A program made the translations under genes and the position numbers. A DNA stretch of 64,000 nucleotides, taken from Paraburkholderia edwinii (lineage in GTDB: Bacteria > Pseudomonadota > Gammaproteobacteria > Burkholderiales > Burkholderiaceae). Under the pieces are notes generated by a model, which saw nothing but the letters and a program-made list of their open reading frames with translations, was not told where the DNA came from and did not search any database. This document shows positions 39,889 to 48,561 of the stretch, piece after piece; within the stretch, counting starts at the first letter, position 1; each line of letters starts with the position of its first letter. The stretch covers positions 124,001 through 188,000 of the forward strand of contig NZ_CP080096.1 in assembly GCF_019428685.1 (NCBI RefSeq). Direction: 5' to 3'.

Positions 39889-41310
39889 ATGCAAAGCATC
39901 GACAAAATCTACATAGACGGCGAGTTCGTGACGCCGCACGGCGAGGAAATGTTCGATCTGTTCAACCCGGCGACTGAGCAGGTGATCGGCCGCGTGCGGC
40001 TCGCCGACGAACATGATGCGAATCGCGCGGTCGCAGCCGCGAAGCGCGCATTCGCGTCGTTCTCGCGAACCAGCAAAAGCGAGCGGCTCGACATGCTGCA
40101 AAGCATGGGCAATGCAGTCGCCGCGCGAGAAGACGAGCTTTACGAAGCGATCGTCGAGGAATACGGCTCGCCGGTGGTCCGCGCGCGCTGGATGGCCAAA
40201 TACGCGCAAACCGCGATGGCCGAAGCAGCGAAGACGCTGCGGCAATACGATTTCACGCGGCGCATCAACGAGAGCGAGGTCGTGATGCAACCGGTCGGCG
40301 TCGCCGGCCTGATCACGCCGTGGAATGCGAATGCGCATTTCATCTGCAACAAGCTTGCGACCGCGATGGCGGCGGGCTGCACCGCCGTCATCAAGCCGAG
40401 CGAGATGAGCGCGATCCAGACGCGCATCGTCACCGAAGCGCTGCACGAGGCAGGCGTGCCGGCCGGCGTGTTCAATATCGTCACGGGGCGCGGCGACGTG
40501 GTGGGCGCCACGATGAGCGCGCATCCGGACATCGCGAAGATTTCGTTCACGGGCTCGACCGCGGTCGGCAAGACGATCCTGCGCGCCGGTGCCGATACGC
40601 TCAAGCGCATCACGCTCGAGCTGGGCGGCAAATCGCCGTTTATCGTGCTCGACGACGCCAATTTCGAAGAAGCGGTGCCGCTTGCGCTGCAGGCGGGCTT
40701 TATGAACAACGGGCAGGCTTGCATCGCCGGCACACGCATTCTCGTACCGCAGCAGCGCCTCGCGGAGTTCGAGATGCGCATTCGCGCCGCAGCCGAAAAG
40801 ACGCAATCGGGCGATCCGCGCGACCCGGCAACCGTGATCGGTCCGATGGTCAGCGAGAAGCAGTGGAACCGCGTGCAGCGCTATATCCGCATCGGCATCG
40901 ATGAAGGCGCGCGTCTGCTGACCGGCGGCGAAGGGCGGCCCGATGGTCTCAAGTCGGGCTGGTTCGTGCGGCCTACGGTGTTCACCGATGTGCACAACGA
41001 TATGACGATCGCGCGCGAGGAAATCTTCGGCCCGGTGCTGTCGATCATCGCGTATCGCGATCTCGAAGAGGCGATCGCTATTGCGAACGACACGACCTAC
41101 GGGCTGCAGGCGTATGTCGTCTCGGCCGACGCGGCGAAAGCGCGTGAAGTGGTCTCGCGCATCGATGCGGGCCGCGTGATGATCAACGCGATCACGCACG
41201 ACCCGGCCGTGCCGTTCGGCGGGTTCAAGCAATCGGGTATCGGCCGCGAGATGGGGACGATGGGGCTCGAGGCTTATCTGGAGCCGAAGTCGGTGATGGG
41301 GACGTTTTAG
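39889..41310 (+). CDS. NAD(P)-dependent aldehyde dehydrogenase
   Basis: 473 residues, complete ALDH fold. Seen: cofactor region GLITPWNAN and KPSEMSA, FTGSTAVGK, catalytic Glu in LELGGKSPFIV and nucleophile Cys in NNGQACIAGTR, and the C-terminal EEIFGPVLSIIAY and PFGGFKQSGIGREMG. The clade looks like general aldehyde dehydrogenases (YwdH-like) and gives no clear substrate. I considered it as the missing 2-oxoglutarate semialdehyde dehydrogenase of the arabinose route, but the separate location and its own divergent LysR regulator argue against this. Confidence 0.92.
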   Translation: MQSIDKIYIDGEFVTPHGEEMFDLFNPATEQVIGRVRLADEHDANRAVAAAKRAFASFSRTSKSERLDMLQSMGNAVAAREDELYEAIVEEYGSPVVRARWMAKYAQTAMAEAAKTLRQYDFTRRINESEVVMQPVGVAGLITPWNANAHFICNKLATAMAAGCTAVIKPSEMSAIQTRIVTEALHEAGVPAGVFNIVTGRGDVVGATMSAHPDIAKISFTGSTAVGKTILRAGADTLKRITLELGGKSPFIVLDDANFEEAVPLALQAGFMNNGQACIAGTRILVPQQRLAEFEMRIRAAAEKTQSGDPRDPATVIGPMVSEKQWNRVQRYIRIGIDEGARLLTGGEGRPDGLKSGWFVRPTVFTDVHNDMTIAREEIFGPVLSIIAYRDLEEAIAIANDTTYGLQAYVVSADAAKAREVVSRIDAGRVMINAITHDPAVPFGGFKQSGIGREMGTMGLEAYLEPKSVMGTF

Positions 41311-41401
41311 GGCAGAGTTACGCGTGCTGTTCCGTTTTCCGGATCAGGCTGGCAACGAACGCTAGTCTGATCCGGCGCGGCTCTGACGGGGCGACGCCCT
41401 A

Positions 41402-41860
41402 TTACTTCAACAAATGCGGCTCATTTTGCCGAAGCCAGAGGCTTGTCGCTTCAAGATATCGTTTCGCGGTGTCGATTCCGTCCGCCACGTCGCGTTCCGT
41501 TGCGGAAAAGAACCCCTGGTATTTTCTGTTACGCCATTCGCGGAGCGCGTCGGCCTCGTCCATCAAAGCGGCAGGCAGCGCCATCAACGCAGCGGCAGCC
41601 TCGAGCGCGACCACATGGTGCCTCGGCCGGGATGTCACTCGCACAGCCTGTGTCGCAAGCGCCGCAAGCGCGCAGAAGAAAGTCGCGTCGTATGCGGCAT
41701 CCATCCGCGTGCTTTCGCTATTGGCCGAACGCCCTGCATCTTCGTACTTGCGTACCGCTTCCTTCAGCCAACCTTGTACCTGCGCTTTATTGACCGTCCG
41801 CTGTTTTTCCAGCGGCGTATCCGGTTCGTTCAGCCATTCATCGAGCAATTTCGGCATCAA
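41402..41860 (-). CDS. HEPN-domain protein paired with a nucleotidyltransferase
   Basis: 152 residues, all helical. The central and C-terminal helices (ATFFCALAALATQAVRV; EAAAALMALPAALMDEADALREWRNRKYQGFF; GIDTAKRYLEATSLWL) fit HEPN proteins. The active-site motif of HEPN RNases (R-x4-6-H) is replaced by WRNRKY with no histidine, closer to the R..K.Y pattern of the UPF0332-like group. It overlaps the upstream wHTH-nucleotidyltransferase gene by 23 bases, the standard MNT-HEPN arrangement, and is probably its toxin or partner. RNase activity is uncertain given the missing histidine. Confidence 0.75.
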   Translation of the reverse strand: MMPKLLDEWLNEPDTPLEKQRTVNKAQVQGWLKEAVRKYEDAGRSANSESTRMDAAYDATFFCALAALATQAVRVTSRPRHHVVALEAAAALMALPAALMDEADALREWRNRKYQGFFSATERDVADGIDTAKRYLEATSLWLRQNEPHLLK

Positions 41861-42422
41861 GATCTCCTAGCAAAGACAGCCGCGGTTGCGCCATGACTTC
41901 TCGCGCGAAACCGTCGCCTTGCTCGATCAGTTGCCTGAATTGCTCGACTGGAAATACCGATGCGTTGAACGCCCGGCCGTACTTGCGGGACAGTGGGCGC
42001 AACAACGCATTGGTCTTGAGCTCGGATACATCGCCGAGCACCAGGACATCGATGTCGCTCGTTGCCTTTTCTTCGCTGCGCGCGAAAGAGCCGAAAATCG
42101 CGGCCGCTTTCGCGCCGTCGACGCCCGCAAGCGTGTCTCGCAAATCAGCGACCAGTTCGCTGCTTTGCCGGAACAGACTCACGAGCGGCGCCAACGCGGG
42201 ATCGTCGGACGCCCGAAAGTTCGTCGCTGTCACGACGCCCCTTCTGACAAGACCCGACTCTTCCCAGCGCTGCAGCCAACGATGTGTGTTGCCGCGGTCC
42301 GTATGGGCCGCGGCGGCGAGTTCTCGCGAACTGAACTCCTCGTCGGCATGCTCGAAAAGATACCGAAGAGCTTTGAACCGCCCTTCACCGCCGAACAGTT
42401 CCGCGAACATTCTGTCGTTCAT
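41838..42422 (-). CDS. Winged-HTH / minimal nucleotidyltransferase (MNT) fusion
   Basis: 194 residues. Residues about 10-65 form a winged helix (RFKALRYLFEHADEEFSSRELAAAA, HRWLQRWEESGLVRRG). Residues about 95-190 form a nucleotidyltransferase of the MNT type with GSFARSEEKATSDIDVLVLG, that is the GS...DxD catalytic signature. In HEPN/MNT pairs the MNT partner AMPylates and silences the HEPN toxin; here an added DNA-binding domain suggests autoregulation, and repeated operator-like sequences lie just upstream. It overlaps the HEPN gene by 23 bases. Confidence 0.82.
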   Translation of the reverse strand: MNDRMFAELFGGEGRFKALRYLFEHADEEFSSRELAAAAHTDRGNTHRWLQRWEESGLVRRGVVTATNFRASDDPALAPLVSLFRQSSELVADLRDTLAGVDGAKAAAIFGSFARSEEKATSDIDVLVLGDVSELKTNALLRPLSRKYGRAFNASVFPVEQFRQLIEQGDGFAREVMAQPRLSLLGDLDAEIAR

Positions 42423-42489
42423 TTCGGATGCGAGCCAAACGCGGCGCTTGAACTCGCCCTATGAGCCAGAGAAATCGTGGTTGCTGTCG

Positions 42490-42576
42490 ATTGTACAGCG
42501 ACTGCTGTTTAATGAACAGCGCCGCCTCCATAACCGTTGCTGTACATTGTACAGCGCCCGCTGTTTAATATACAGC
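42490..42576. repeat. Two 31-bp direct repeats with nested dyads upstream of the MNT/HEPN operon
   Basis: Repeat copies 42490-42520 and 42546-42576 match at 27 of 31 positions, starting ATTGTACAGCG and ending ACAGC. A perfect dyad GCTGTAC-ATT-GTACAGC sits at 42539-42555 between and into the second copy. Half-sites of the form GCTGT/ACAGC recur at least seven times between 42483 and 42576. The block lies 68 bases upstream of the wHTH-MNT start and after the GlxA stop, so it is the obvious binding site for the wHTH domain. Confidence 0.75.
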
Positions 42577-42584
42577 AACAGGCG

Positions 42585-43523
42585 TCACATCAAACTCCGC
42601 GTCGTCCTCGCGATCGTCTGCGGCGGCTGGCCGAAGGCGCGCAGAAACGCGCGCCGCATTCTTTCGCGGTCGCCGAATCCGGTCTCGCGCGCGACGACGT
42701 CGACGCCGTGCCGACCGCTTTCGAGCATCAGCCGCGCTGCTTCGACACGCAGACGCTCGACCGCCTTCGCCGGTGTCTGCCCCGTTTCCGCGCGGAAGGT
42801 GCGCGTGAACTGTCGCGGGCTCAGATGCGCCGCGCCCGCCAGTTCGTCGACCGATAATTCCGCCTGCAGATTCTGCTTCGCATAGTTCAGCGCGTTCTGG
42901 ATGCGGTCCGATTTCGGCTCGAGGTCCAACAGCGCGGAAAACTGCGACTGTCCGCCCGCGCGCCGGTGGTACAGCACGAGTTGCCGCGCGACCGTGCGCG
43001 CCGCGTCGATGCCCGCGTCCTTCTCGACGAGCGCCAACGCCAGATCGACGCACGCGCTCATACCCGCCGACGTCCACACCGGCCCGTCGATAATAAAAAT
43101 GCGGTCCTCCTCCATCTTCACGTCCGGGTAGTCGCGCCGCAGCTTGTCCGCGAAAAACCAGTGCGTGGTGGCGCGGCGGCCCGCGAGCAGCCCCGCCTCC
43201 GCAAGATTGAACGCGCCCGTACAGGTCGAGCCGATGCGCCGCACATGCGGCGCCGAACGCTTCAAAAACGCGACGACCGCCGGCGGCGACACCAGCGCGT
43301 CGTTGTCGCCGACCACGAGCAGCGTGTCGAACGGGCTGTCGTCGAACTTCTGCGTCGTGACCGAAAATCCCGACGAACCCTGCACCGGACCGCCCTCTTC
43401 CGACAGCAGCACGAGGTCGTACAGCGGCGAGTCCACCACCCGGTTCGCGAATTCGAAGACGCTCAGCACCGACAGATTCATCATCTGAAAGCCCGGAAAC
43501 AGCACCACACCCAAGCGCAACAT
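42585..43523 (-). CDS. GlxA-type regulator (DJ-1/PfpI-like domain plus AraC HTH), second copy
   Basis: 312 residues, same architecture as the regulator at 17.6-18.6 kb. DJ-1/PfpI-like N-terminus (LGVVLFPGFQMMNLSVLSVFEF; RIGSTCTGAFNLAEAGLL) and C-terminal AraC domain (LSVDELAGAAHLSPRQFTRTF; VDVVARETGFGDRERMRRAF). It is divergent from an SDR gene (155 bases), a recurring pair in Burkholderiaceae, so the SDR is its probable target. Confidence 0.92.
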   Translation of the reverse strand: MLRLGVVLFPGFQMMNLSVLSVFEFANRVVDSPLYDLVLLSEEGGPVQGSSGFSVTTQKFDDSPFDTLLVVGDNDALVSPPAVVAFLKRSAPHVRRIGSTCTGAFNLAEAGLLAGRRATTHWFFADKLRRDYPDVKMEEDRIFIIDGPVWTSAGMSACVDLALALVEKDAGIDAARTVARQLVLYHRRAGGQSQFSALLDLEPKSDRIQNALNYAKQNLQAELSVDELAGAAHLSPRQFTRTFRAETGQTPAKAVERLRVEAARLMLESGRHGVDVVARETGFGDRERMRRAFLRAFGQPPQTIARTTRSLM

Positions 43524-43678
43524 AGCGATTCCTTGTTGACGTCTTTATTGACGCCAGATCGATGTCCTAAAAAGTGGCATATACGACATTGCCGCCATGT
43601 GAGTATGCACCTAATCTTCGGGTCATGCAGTAACGCATCGCATCCGAACCGAAATTGCTCACTTACTGGAGGCTGAAC

Positions 43679-44503
43679 ATGTCGAACACATCTTTCAAAG
43701 GTACCGCTGTCGTCACCGGCGCATCGACCGGCATTGGCGCGGTCTACGCGCAACGCCTCGCCCGCCGCGGCTATGACCTGATCGTCGTCGCCCGCAACCG
43801 CGCGCGACTCGAACAACTGGCCACGCGCATCACGAATGAAACGGGCCGCTCGGTGGAAATCGTCACCGCCGATCTTTCGAAGGACGAAGACATTCGCCGC
43901 GTCGAAAACGTGCTGCGCACCGACGCGAGCATCACGATGCTCGTCAACAACGCCGGCATCGGCGCCGCGCTGCCGCTGTTGAACTCCGACGTCGACGCGA
44001 TGGAGTCGATGATCAAGCTCAACGTCGTATCGCTCACGCGCCTCACGTATGCGATCGCGCCGGCCTTCGTCGCGCGCGGCGGCGGCAGCATCATCAACGT
44101 CGCGTCGATCGCGGGCGTGGCGCCGGAAATCCTGAATGGCGTCTATGGTGGCACGAAGTCGTTCGTCGTCGCGCTCACGCAATCGCTGCGTCATGAACTC
44201 GGCGACAAGGGCGTCCGCGCGCAAGCCGTGCTCCCGGGCGCGACGCGCACCGAGTTCTGGGACATCGCGGGTCAGCCGGTCGACAATCTTCCGGCGCAGA
44301 TCGTGATGGATGCCGGCGATATGGTCGACGCCGCGCTCGCCGGCTTCGATCAGGGCGAGGCGGTGACGATTCCGTCGCTGCCCAATGTGGCCGACTGGAA
44401 CGCGTTCGAAGCGGCACGCCAGGCATTGATGCCGAATCTGTCGCGCAGCAAGCCGGCCGAGCGCTTCGGCGTAAGCGCAGGCGAGGCAGCGGAAACGGTG
44501 TAA
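43679..44503 (+). CDS. Short-chain dehydrogenase/reductase
   Basis: 274 residues from ATG 43679 (TGGAGG upstream). Cofactor motif TGASTGIGAVYAQRL, NNAG in LVNNAGIGAAL, catalytic serine in IINVASIAGV and YGGTKSF (Y-x3-K) are intact. The C-terminal part (DMVDAALAGFDQGEAVTIPSLP) is typical of SDRs annotated as DltE/YqjQ-like oxidoreductases. Substrate unknown. Divergent from the second GlxA-type regulator. Confidence 0.92.
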   Translation: MSNTSFKGTAVVTGASTGIGAVYAQRLARRGYDLIVVARNRARLEQLATRITNETGRSVEIVTADLSKDEDIRRVENVLRTDASITMLVNNAGIGAALPLLNSDVDAMESMIKLNVVSLTRLTYAIAPAFVARGGGSIINVASIAGVAPEILNGVYGGTKSFVVALTQSLRHELGDKGVRAQAVLPGATRTEFWDIAGQPVDNLPAQIVMDAGDMVDAALAGFDQGEAVTIPSLPNVADWNAFEAARQALMPNLSRSKPAERFGVSAGEAAETV

Positions 44504-44542
44504 GCACCCGCGCGGCATCGATCCGCGCTTGCCAAGCCAACC

Positions 44543-44583
44543 GGCCATCGCAGCACCCGGTTTCACGGGTGCAAGCGATGGCC
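44543..44583. terminator. Long hairpin between convergent genes
   Basis: GGCCATCGC (44543-44551) pairs with GCGATGGCC (44575-44583), and inside it GCACCCG (44553-44559) with CGGGTGC (44566-44572). This 41-base structure lies in the 138-base gap between the SDR and the convergent dehydrogenase operon. There is no T-run, so it may act as a bidirectional barrier or RNA 3' end rather than a classical terminator. Confidence 0.55.
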
Positions 44584-44641
44584 GTTGCTTTCCGGATGAC
44601 GATCTGAAAATCGCGCCGGTGTTGGCGGAGCAGCTCCTGCG

Positions 44642-45643
44642 CTAGTTCGCCAGCGTCTGAAGTTGCGCGAGCAACGAATCCGGAATCTCGATACCGTCGC
44701 GGCCTGCCGCATCCGCAAGACCATGACGGCGCTGCCCAGGCAGACGCACATCCGGATCCTGCAACAGGCTTTCGATCAGCGCCTCGACGCGCGACAGGTA
44801 CATGTCGTTGCCGGTGAGCGCGCCCGGATCGACCGCCCAGAACAGATGGCCGATGCGCGAACGCTCGCCTTCCTCGGTCAGAAACGAGCCTGCTTCGTAG
44901 CCGAAATTCGCACCCGCGAGCGCCGCCGCGAGCAGTTCGACCATCAACGCAAGCATGGCTCCCTTCGCGCCGCCGAACGGCAGCACCATGCCGTCGAGCG
45001 CGGCCTTCGCATCGGTGGTCGGCGTGCCGTCGCGCGTGGTTGCCCAGCCTTCGGGAATCGGCTTGCCTTCGCGCGCGGCGATCATGATCTTGCCGCGCGC
45101 CGCCTGCGAGAGCGACAGGTCGATCATCAGCGGCTCGCCGCTACGGCGCGGAAACACCGCCGCAATCGGATTGGTGCCGAACAGCGGATGACGCCCGCCC
45201 CACGCCGGCATCGCGCCCGGCGAATTGCTGAATGCGAGTCCGACGAGCCCCGCTTTGCCGAGCGCTTCGAGGTGATACGCGCCGACGCCGAAGTGATGGC
45301 TGCGCGTCACGCTCGCGACCGCGCTGCCGTGTTCGCGTGCGCGCGCGATCAGCGTTTCGACGGCAAGCGCGCAAGCGGGAAAGGCCATGCCGTCGGCGGC
45401 ATCGACCAGCACGGCCGCATTGCGCGATGCGATGACCGTGGGCCGCGCATGCGGATCGACGCGACCGTTGCGCAGTTGCGAGATATACATCGGCAACCTC
45501 GCGACGCCGTGCGACGACAGGCCGCGTTCGTCCGCATAGACGAGCGCGCGCGCCGTCGCAACCGCCGTTTCATGCGGCGCGCCCGTGCGTTCGACGGCGC
45601 TCGTTGCAAGCGCAAGCAGGGCATCGGGTGAAACACGCGTCAT
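44642..45643 (-). CDS. Ldh2/ComC-family 2-hydroxyacid (malate/sulfolactate) dehydrogenase
   Basis: 333 residues from ATG 45643 (AAGGAA seven bases upstream). Family marks: DERGLSSHGVARLPMYI near the N-terminus, VTRSHHFGVGAYHLEALGKAGLVGLAFSNSPG, the substrate loop GGRHPLFGTNPIA and PLMIDLSLSQAARGKI. These enzymes reduce or oxidise 2-hydroxyacids: malate, ureidoglycolate, 2,3-diketogulonate, or 3-sulfolactate (ComC). Being in line with DctA and the SuyA/SuyB-like genes, a sulfolactate or malate role is favoured; the sequence alone does not decide. The long frame running to 47179 is a shadow of dctA. Confidence 0.85.
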   Translation of the reverse strand: MTRVSPDALLALATSAVERTGAPHETAVATARALVYADERGLSSHGVARLPMYISQLRNGRVDPHARPTVIASRNAAVLVDAADGMAFPACALAVETLIARAREHGSAVASVTRSHHFGVGAYHLEALGKAGLVGLAFSNSPGAMPAWGGRHPLFGTNPIAAVFPRRSGEPLMIDLSLSQAARGKIMIAAREGKPIPEGWATTRDGTPTTDAKAALDGMVLPFGGAKGAMLALMVELLAAALAGANFGYEAGSFLTEEGERSRIGHLFWAVDPGALTGNDMYLSRVEALIESLLQDPDVRLPGQRRHGLADAAGRDGIEIPDSLLAQLQTLAN

Positions 45644-45711
45644 AGCAGCATTCCTTTTTTCACGTTGTTGCGGCCGGGACGCGCCGCAACCGGCCGCAAC
45701 GCCCCGCCCTG

Positions 45712-47049
45712 TCAGTTCGAATGTTCGCGCGCGAAGGCCGGCGGCGCACCGCCTTCGGTCTCGCCCGTTTGAGTTTGCGGCTCGTCGCGCAGTACGTCTT
45801 GCGGCGGCGCCGCGAGAAACTCGCGCGCGGCGCGCGCGTCGAATGCGCCTTCCCAGCGTGCCACCACAATCGTCGCCACCGCGTTGCCGATCATGTTCAC
45901 GATCGCGCGCACTTCGTTGAGCACGCGGTCGATGCCCAGAATCAGCGTGATGCCCGCCACGGGAATGATATTGTGCGTCGACAGTGTAGCGGTAAGCGCA
46001 ACCAGCGCGGCGCCCGCCACACCGGCGCCGCCCTTCGACGTCAGCATCAGCACCGCGAGCAGGCCGAGCTGCTGCCATAGCGTGAGATGCGTGTTCGTGG
46101 CCTGCGCGATAAAGAGCGACGTCATGGTCAGATAGATCGCCGCGCCGTCGAGATTGAACGAGTAGCCGGTCGGCAGCACAAGACCGACCACCGTCTTCGG
46201 GCAGCCGAGGCGCTCGAGCTTTTCCATGAGCCGCGGCAGCACCGATTCGGTCGTCGACGTGCCGAGCACGATCAGCAGCTCCTCGCGCAGATACTTGAGC
46301 AGCGGCCACAAGCCGACACCGGCCCAGCGGCAGATCGTGCCGAGCACGAGCACGATAAACAGAATGCTCGTCACGTAGAAGCACACGATCAGCAAGCCAA
46401 GCTGCTGCAGCGTCGTGATGCCGTACTTGCCGACCGTGAATGCCATCGCGCCGAATGCGCCAAGCGGCGCGAGCCGCATGATCATCTCGACGATGCTCAT
46501 CAGCGTGTCGCTGGTCTGCTCGATCACGCGCATCAGAAAACGGCTGCGGCGCGAGCCGAGCGAAAGCGCAATGCCGAACAGCACTGAGAACAGCAACACT
46601 TGCAGGAGATCGCCGCGCGCGAACGCGCCGACCACCGAGTTCGGCACGATCTGCTCGAGGAAATTCGTCGATGCCTGATTGTGCACTTCGGTCACGTAAC
46701 GTCCGACTGCTTGCGGATCGAGCGTCTTCGGATCGATGTTCAGACCCGCGCCCGGATGCAGCACATTCGCAACCACGAGCCCGATCACGAGCGCGACGGT
46801 CGTGACGATTTCGAAGTAAACGATGGTCTTCAGGCCGACCCGGCCCACCGATTTCAACGACTCCATCCGCGCGATGCCGACCGACACGGTGCAAAAGATC
46901 ACCAGCGTGATCAGCATCTTGATGAGGCGGATGAAGGTGTCGCCGAACGGCTTCATTTGCACGCCGAAGTCCGGCGTGAAGTGACCGACGAGAATGCCGG
47001 CGGCAAGTCCGATCAGGACCTGCACGTAGAGATGTCGTAGCACGCGCAA
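45712..47049 (-). CDS. dctA: DctA-family C4-dicarboxylate:cation symporter
   Basis: 445 residues, DAACS family. Seen: VLIGLAAGILVGHFTPDFG, the serine-rich/loop region VLGTSTTESVLPRLMEKLE, the proline-asparagine motif VLPTGYSFNLDGAAIYLTM and GNAVATIVVARWEG. It imports succinate, fumarate, malate and similar dianions; a sulfonated analogue is possible here. The start is an unusual TTG at 47049, eight bases after GGAGGAG; an in-frame GTG at 47043 is the alternative. It lies between the SuyB-like and Ldh2 genes. Confidence 0.9.
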   Translation of the reverse strand: MRVLRHLYVQVLIGLAAGILVGHFTPDFGVQMKPFGDTFIRLIKMLITLVIFCTVSVGIARMESLKSVGRVGLKTIVYFEIVTTVALVIGLVVANVLHPGAGLNIDPKTLDPQAVGRYVTEVHNQASTNFLEQIVPNSVVGAFARGDLLQVLLFSVLFGIALSLGSRRSRFLMRVIEQTSDTLMSIVEMIMRLAPLGAFGAMAFTVGKYGITTLQQLGLLIVCFYVTSILFIVLVLGTICRWAGVGLWPLLKYLREELLIVLGTSTTESVLPRLMEKLERLGCPKTVVGLVLPTGYSFNLDGAAIYLTMTSLFIAQATNTHLTLWQQLGLLAVLMLTSKGGAGVAGAALVALTATLSTHNIIPVAGITLILGIDRVLNEVRAIVNMIGNAVATIVVARWEGAFDARAAREFLAAPPQDVLRDEPQTQTGETEGGAPPAFAREHSN

Positions 47050-47259
47050 GATGGTGTCTCCTCCACTCGCTGCTGCTCTGCTGGAAATGGAACAATGCTG
47101 CGCGACGCGTGCCGGGCTTGATATGCGTCTGCCTGCCCTTGTGCGTTATGAGGAACTGCGCGTTGCGCGAACAATGCATGTGCGGCGCCGCACGCGGGAG
47201 CGGAGTGCTCCCGCGCGTGTGCCGTAACGCGGTGCTTTCGGCCGTGCCTTGGGGCTTAA

Positions 47260-47300
47260 CGGCTGATCGGCTTATCTGCCGGAATTGCGCCGATCAGCCG
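47260..47300 (-). other. Hairpin between the suyB-like gene and dctA
   Basis: CGGCTGATCGG (47260-47270) and CCGATCAGCCG (47290-47300) form a perfect 11-base stem with a 19-base loop directly after the SuyB-like stop. No T-run follows in the leftward direction. It may protect or attenuate the transcript and so tune dctA relative to the lyase. Confidence 0.5.
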
Positions 47301-47307
47301 CTTTCGA

Positions 47308-48483
47308 TCAGGCGCTTTCGAACAGACGCGTCAGCACGAACTCGCGATGGCCGAGCGCTTCAGCGGACGTGAAGCGGCCGTTGATCGTGGCCATCATCGA
47401 TTCGAGCAGCTTGTCGCCGGCCTGGTCGAGGTTCTGCTCGCGCTGCAGCAGGCCCGACACATCGACGTCGATATGCTCGCTCATCGTGCGCACAGTGCGC
47501 GGATTCGCGCAGATCTTGATGACGGGCACGATCGGGTTGCCGATCACGTTGCCCTGACCGGTCGGGAAGAAGTGCACGGCGAAGCCCGAGGCTGCACACA
47601 GCGTGACCATTTCCGCGGCGGCCGACGACGAATCCATAAACCACAGGCCCGAATGCGTCGGTTCTTCGGCCTTGTCGAGCACGCCGTCGATCACACACTT
47701 TTTGCCGATCTTCTGGATGTTGCCGAGCGCCTTTTCTTCGATCGTCGTGAGGCCGCCCGCGATATTGCCCTTGGTCGGCTGCGATTCGGAGAGGTCGTCG
47801 GTCTTCCAGCGGTTGATCATGTCCTGATAGCGATCGAACATGAACTGGAAGCGCTCGCGCACCTTGTCGTTCGCGCAGCGCGCCGCGACGATCTGCTCGC
47901 CGCCCGTCAGCTCCGACGTCTCGCCGAACACGAGCGTCGTGCCAAGGCCGTACAGCTTGTCGAAGGCGTTGCCGACCGTCGGGTTCGCGCCGCAACCGGA
48001 CGTCGTATCCGACTCGCCGCACTTCGTCGACACCCACAGGTCGCCGATCGGGCACTCGACGCGATCGAGCGACGTGGCGTACTGCACCATCTCCTTGGCG
48101 GCCTTCGAGGCGCGCATGATCGTGTCGTGATCGCCATGCAGTTCGATGCCGAAGCCCATCACCGGCTTGCCCGACTTCGCGATGCCGTCGACCACGCGCT
48201 TGGTCCAGCCTTCCTCGATGCCGATCACGACGACCGCTGCGACGTTCGGATTGCAGCCCGCGCCGATCAGCGTGCGGAAATGCAGGTCGAGGTCGGCGCC
48301 GAATTGCAGGCGGCCGTACGGATGCGGCAGCGCCATCGTGCCCTTGATGTTGTTTTCGACCGCCAGCGCCGCGGCATTCGACAGATCGTCGACCGGCAGG
48401 ATGATCACATGGTTGCGCACGCCGACGCGGCCGTTGTCGCGACGATAGCCGCGGAAAGTGGTGTTCTTGTCAATCACGCTCAT
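47308..48483 (-). CDS. suyB: UxaA-family lyase large subunit, probable (2R)-sulfolactate sulfo-lyase beta
   Basis: 391 residues, the size of SuyB; fused altronate or galactarate dehydratases are about 500. The Fe-S/active region reads [19 protein letters not shown], differing from the CGGSD..SG of altronate and galactarate dehydratases and matching what I recall of SuyB. The N-terminus ([20 protein letters not shown]) and [19 protein letters not shown] also fit. The reaction would be sulfolactate to pyruvate plus sulfite. Its small partner is the next gene upstream. Family firm, substrate probable rather than proven; a hydroxy-acid dehydratase is the alternative. Confidence 0.75.
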   Translation of the reverse strand: MSVIDKNTTFRGYRRDNGRVGVRNHVIILPVDDLSNAAALAVENNIKGTMALPHPYGRLQFGADLDLHFRTLIGAGCNPNVAAVVVIGIEEGWTKRVVDGIAKSGKPVMGFGIELHGDHDTIMRASKAAKEMVQYATSLDRVECPIGDLWVSTKCGESDTTSGCGANPTVGNAFDKLYGLGTTLVFGETSELTGGEQIVAARCANDKVRERFQFMFDRYQDMINRWKTDDLSESQPTKGNIAGGLTTIEEKALGNIQKIGKKCVIDGVLDKAEEPTHSGLWFMDSSSAAAEMVTLCAASGFAVHFFPTGQGNVIGNPIVPVIKICANPRTVRTMSEHIDVDVSGLLQREQNLDQAGDKLLESMMATINGRFTSAEALGHREFVLTRLFESA

Positions 48484-48561
48484 GATGTGTCTCGATGTCT
48501 TGGATGTAGGGACGATGCTGGGACGATGCGAAGTGGGTAACCGGCCGTCGAGGCTCGGGGT

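Noticed and set aside
39862..41232. 456-codon minus-strand ORF opposite the aldehyde dehydrogenase
   Set aside because: Antisense shadow of a complete ALDH.
39889..41310. Aldehyde dehydrogenase as the missing 2-oxoglutarate semialdehyde dehydrogenase
   Set aside because: It is 10 kb from the arabinose genes and has its own divergent LysR regulator; sequence does not point to that subgroup.
41339..41375. Nine-base stem (CCGGATCAG/CTGATCCGG) between aldehyde dehydrogenase and HEPN genes as a terminator
   Set aside because: The 19-base loop and lack of a T-run on either strand make it a weak call.
45644..47179. N-terminal extension making an 845-residue dehydrogenase fusion
   Set aside because: The extension lies out of frame over dctA; the Ldh2 start at 45643 has its own ribosome site.
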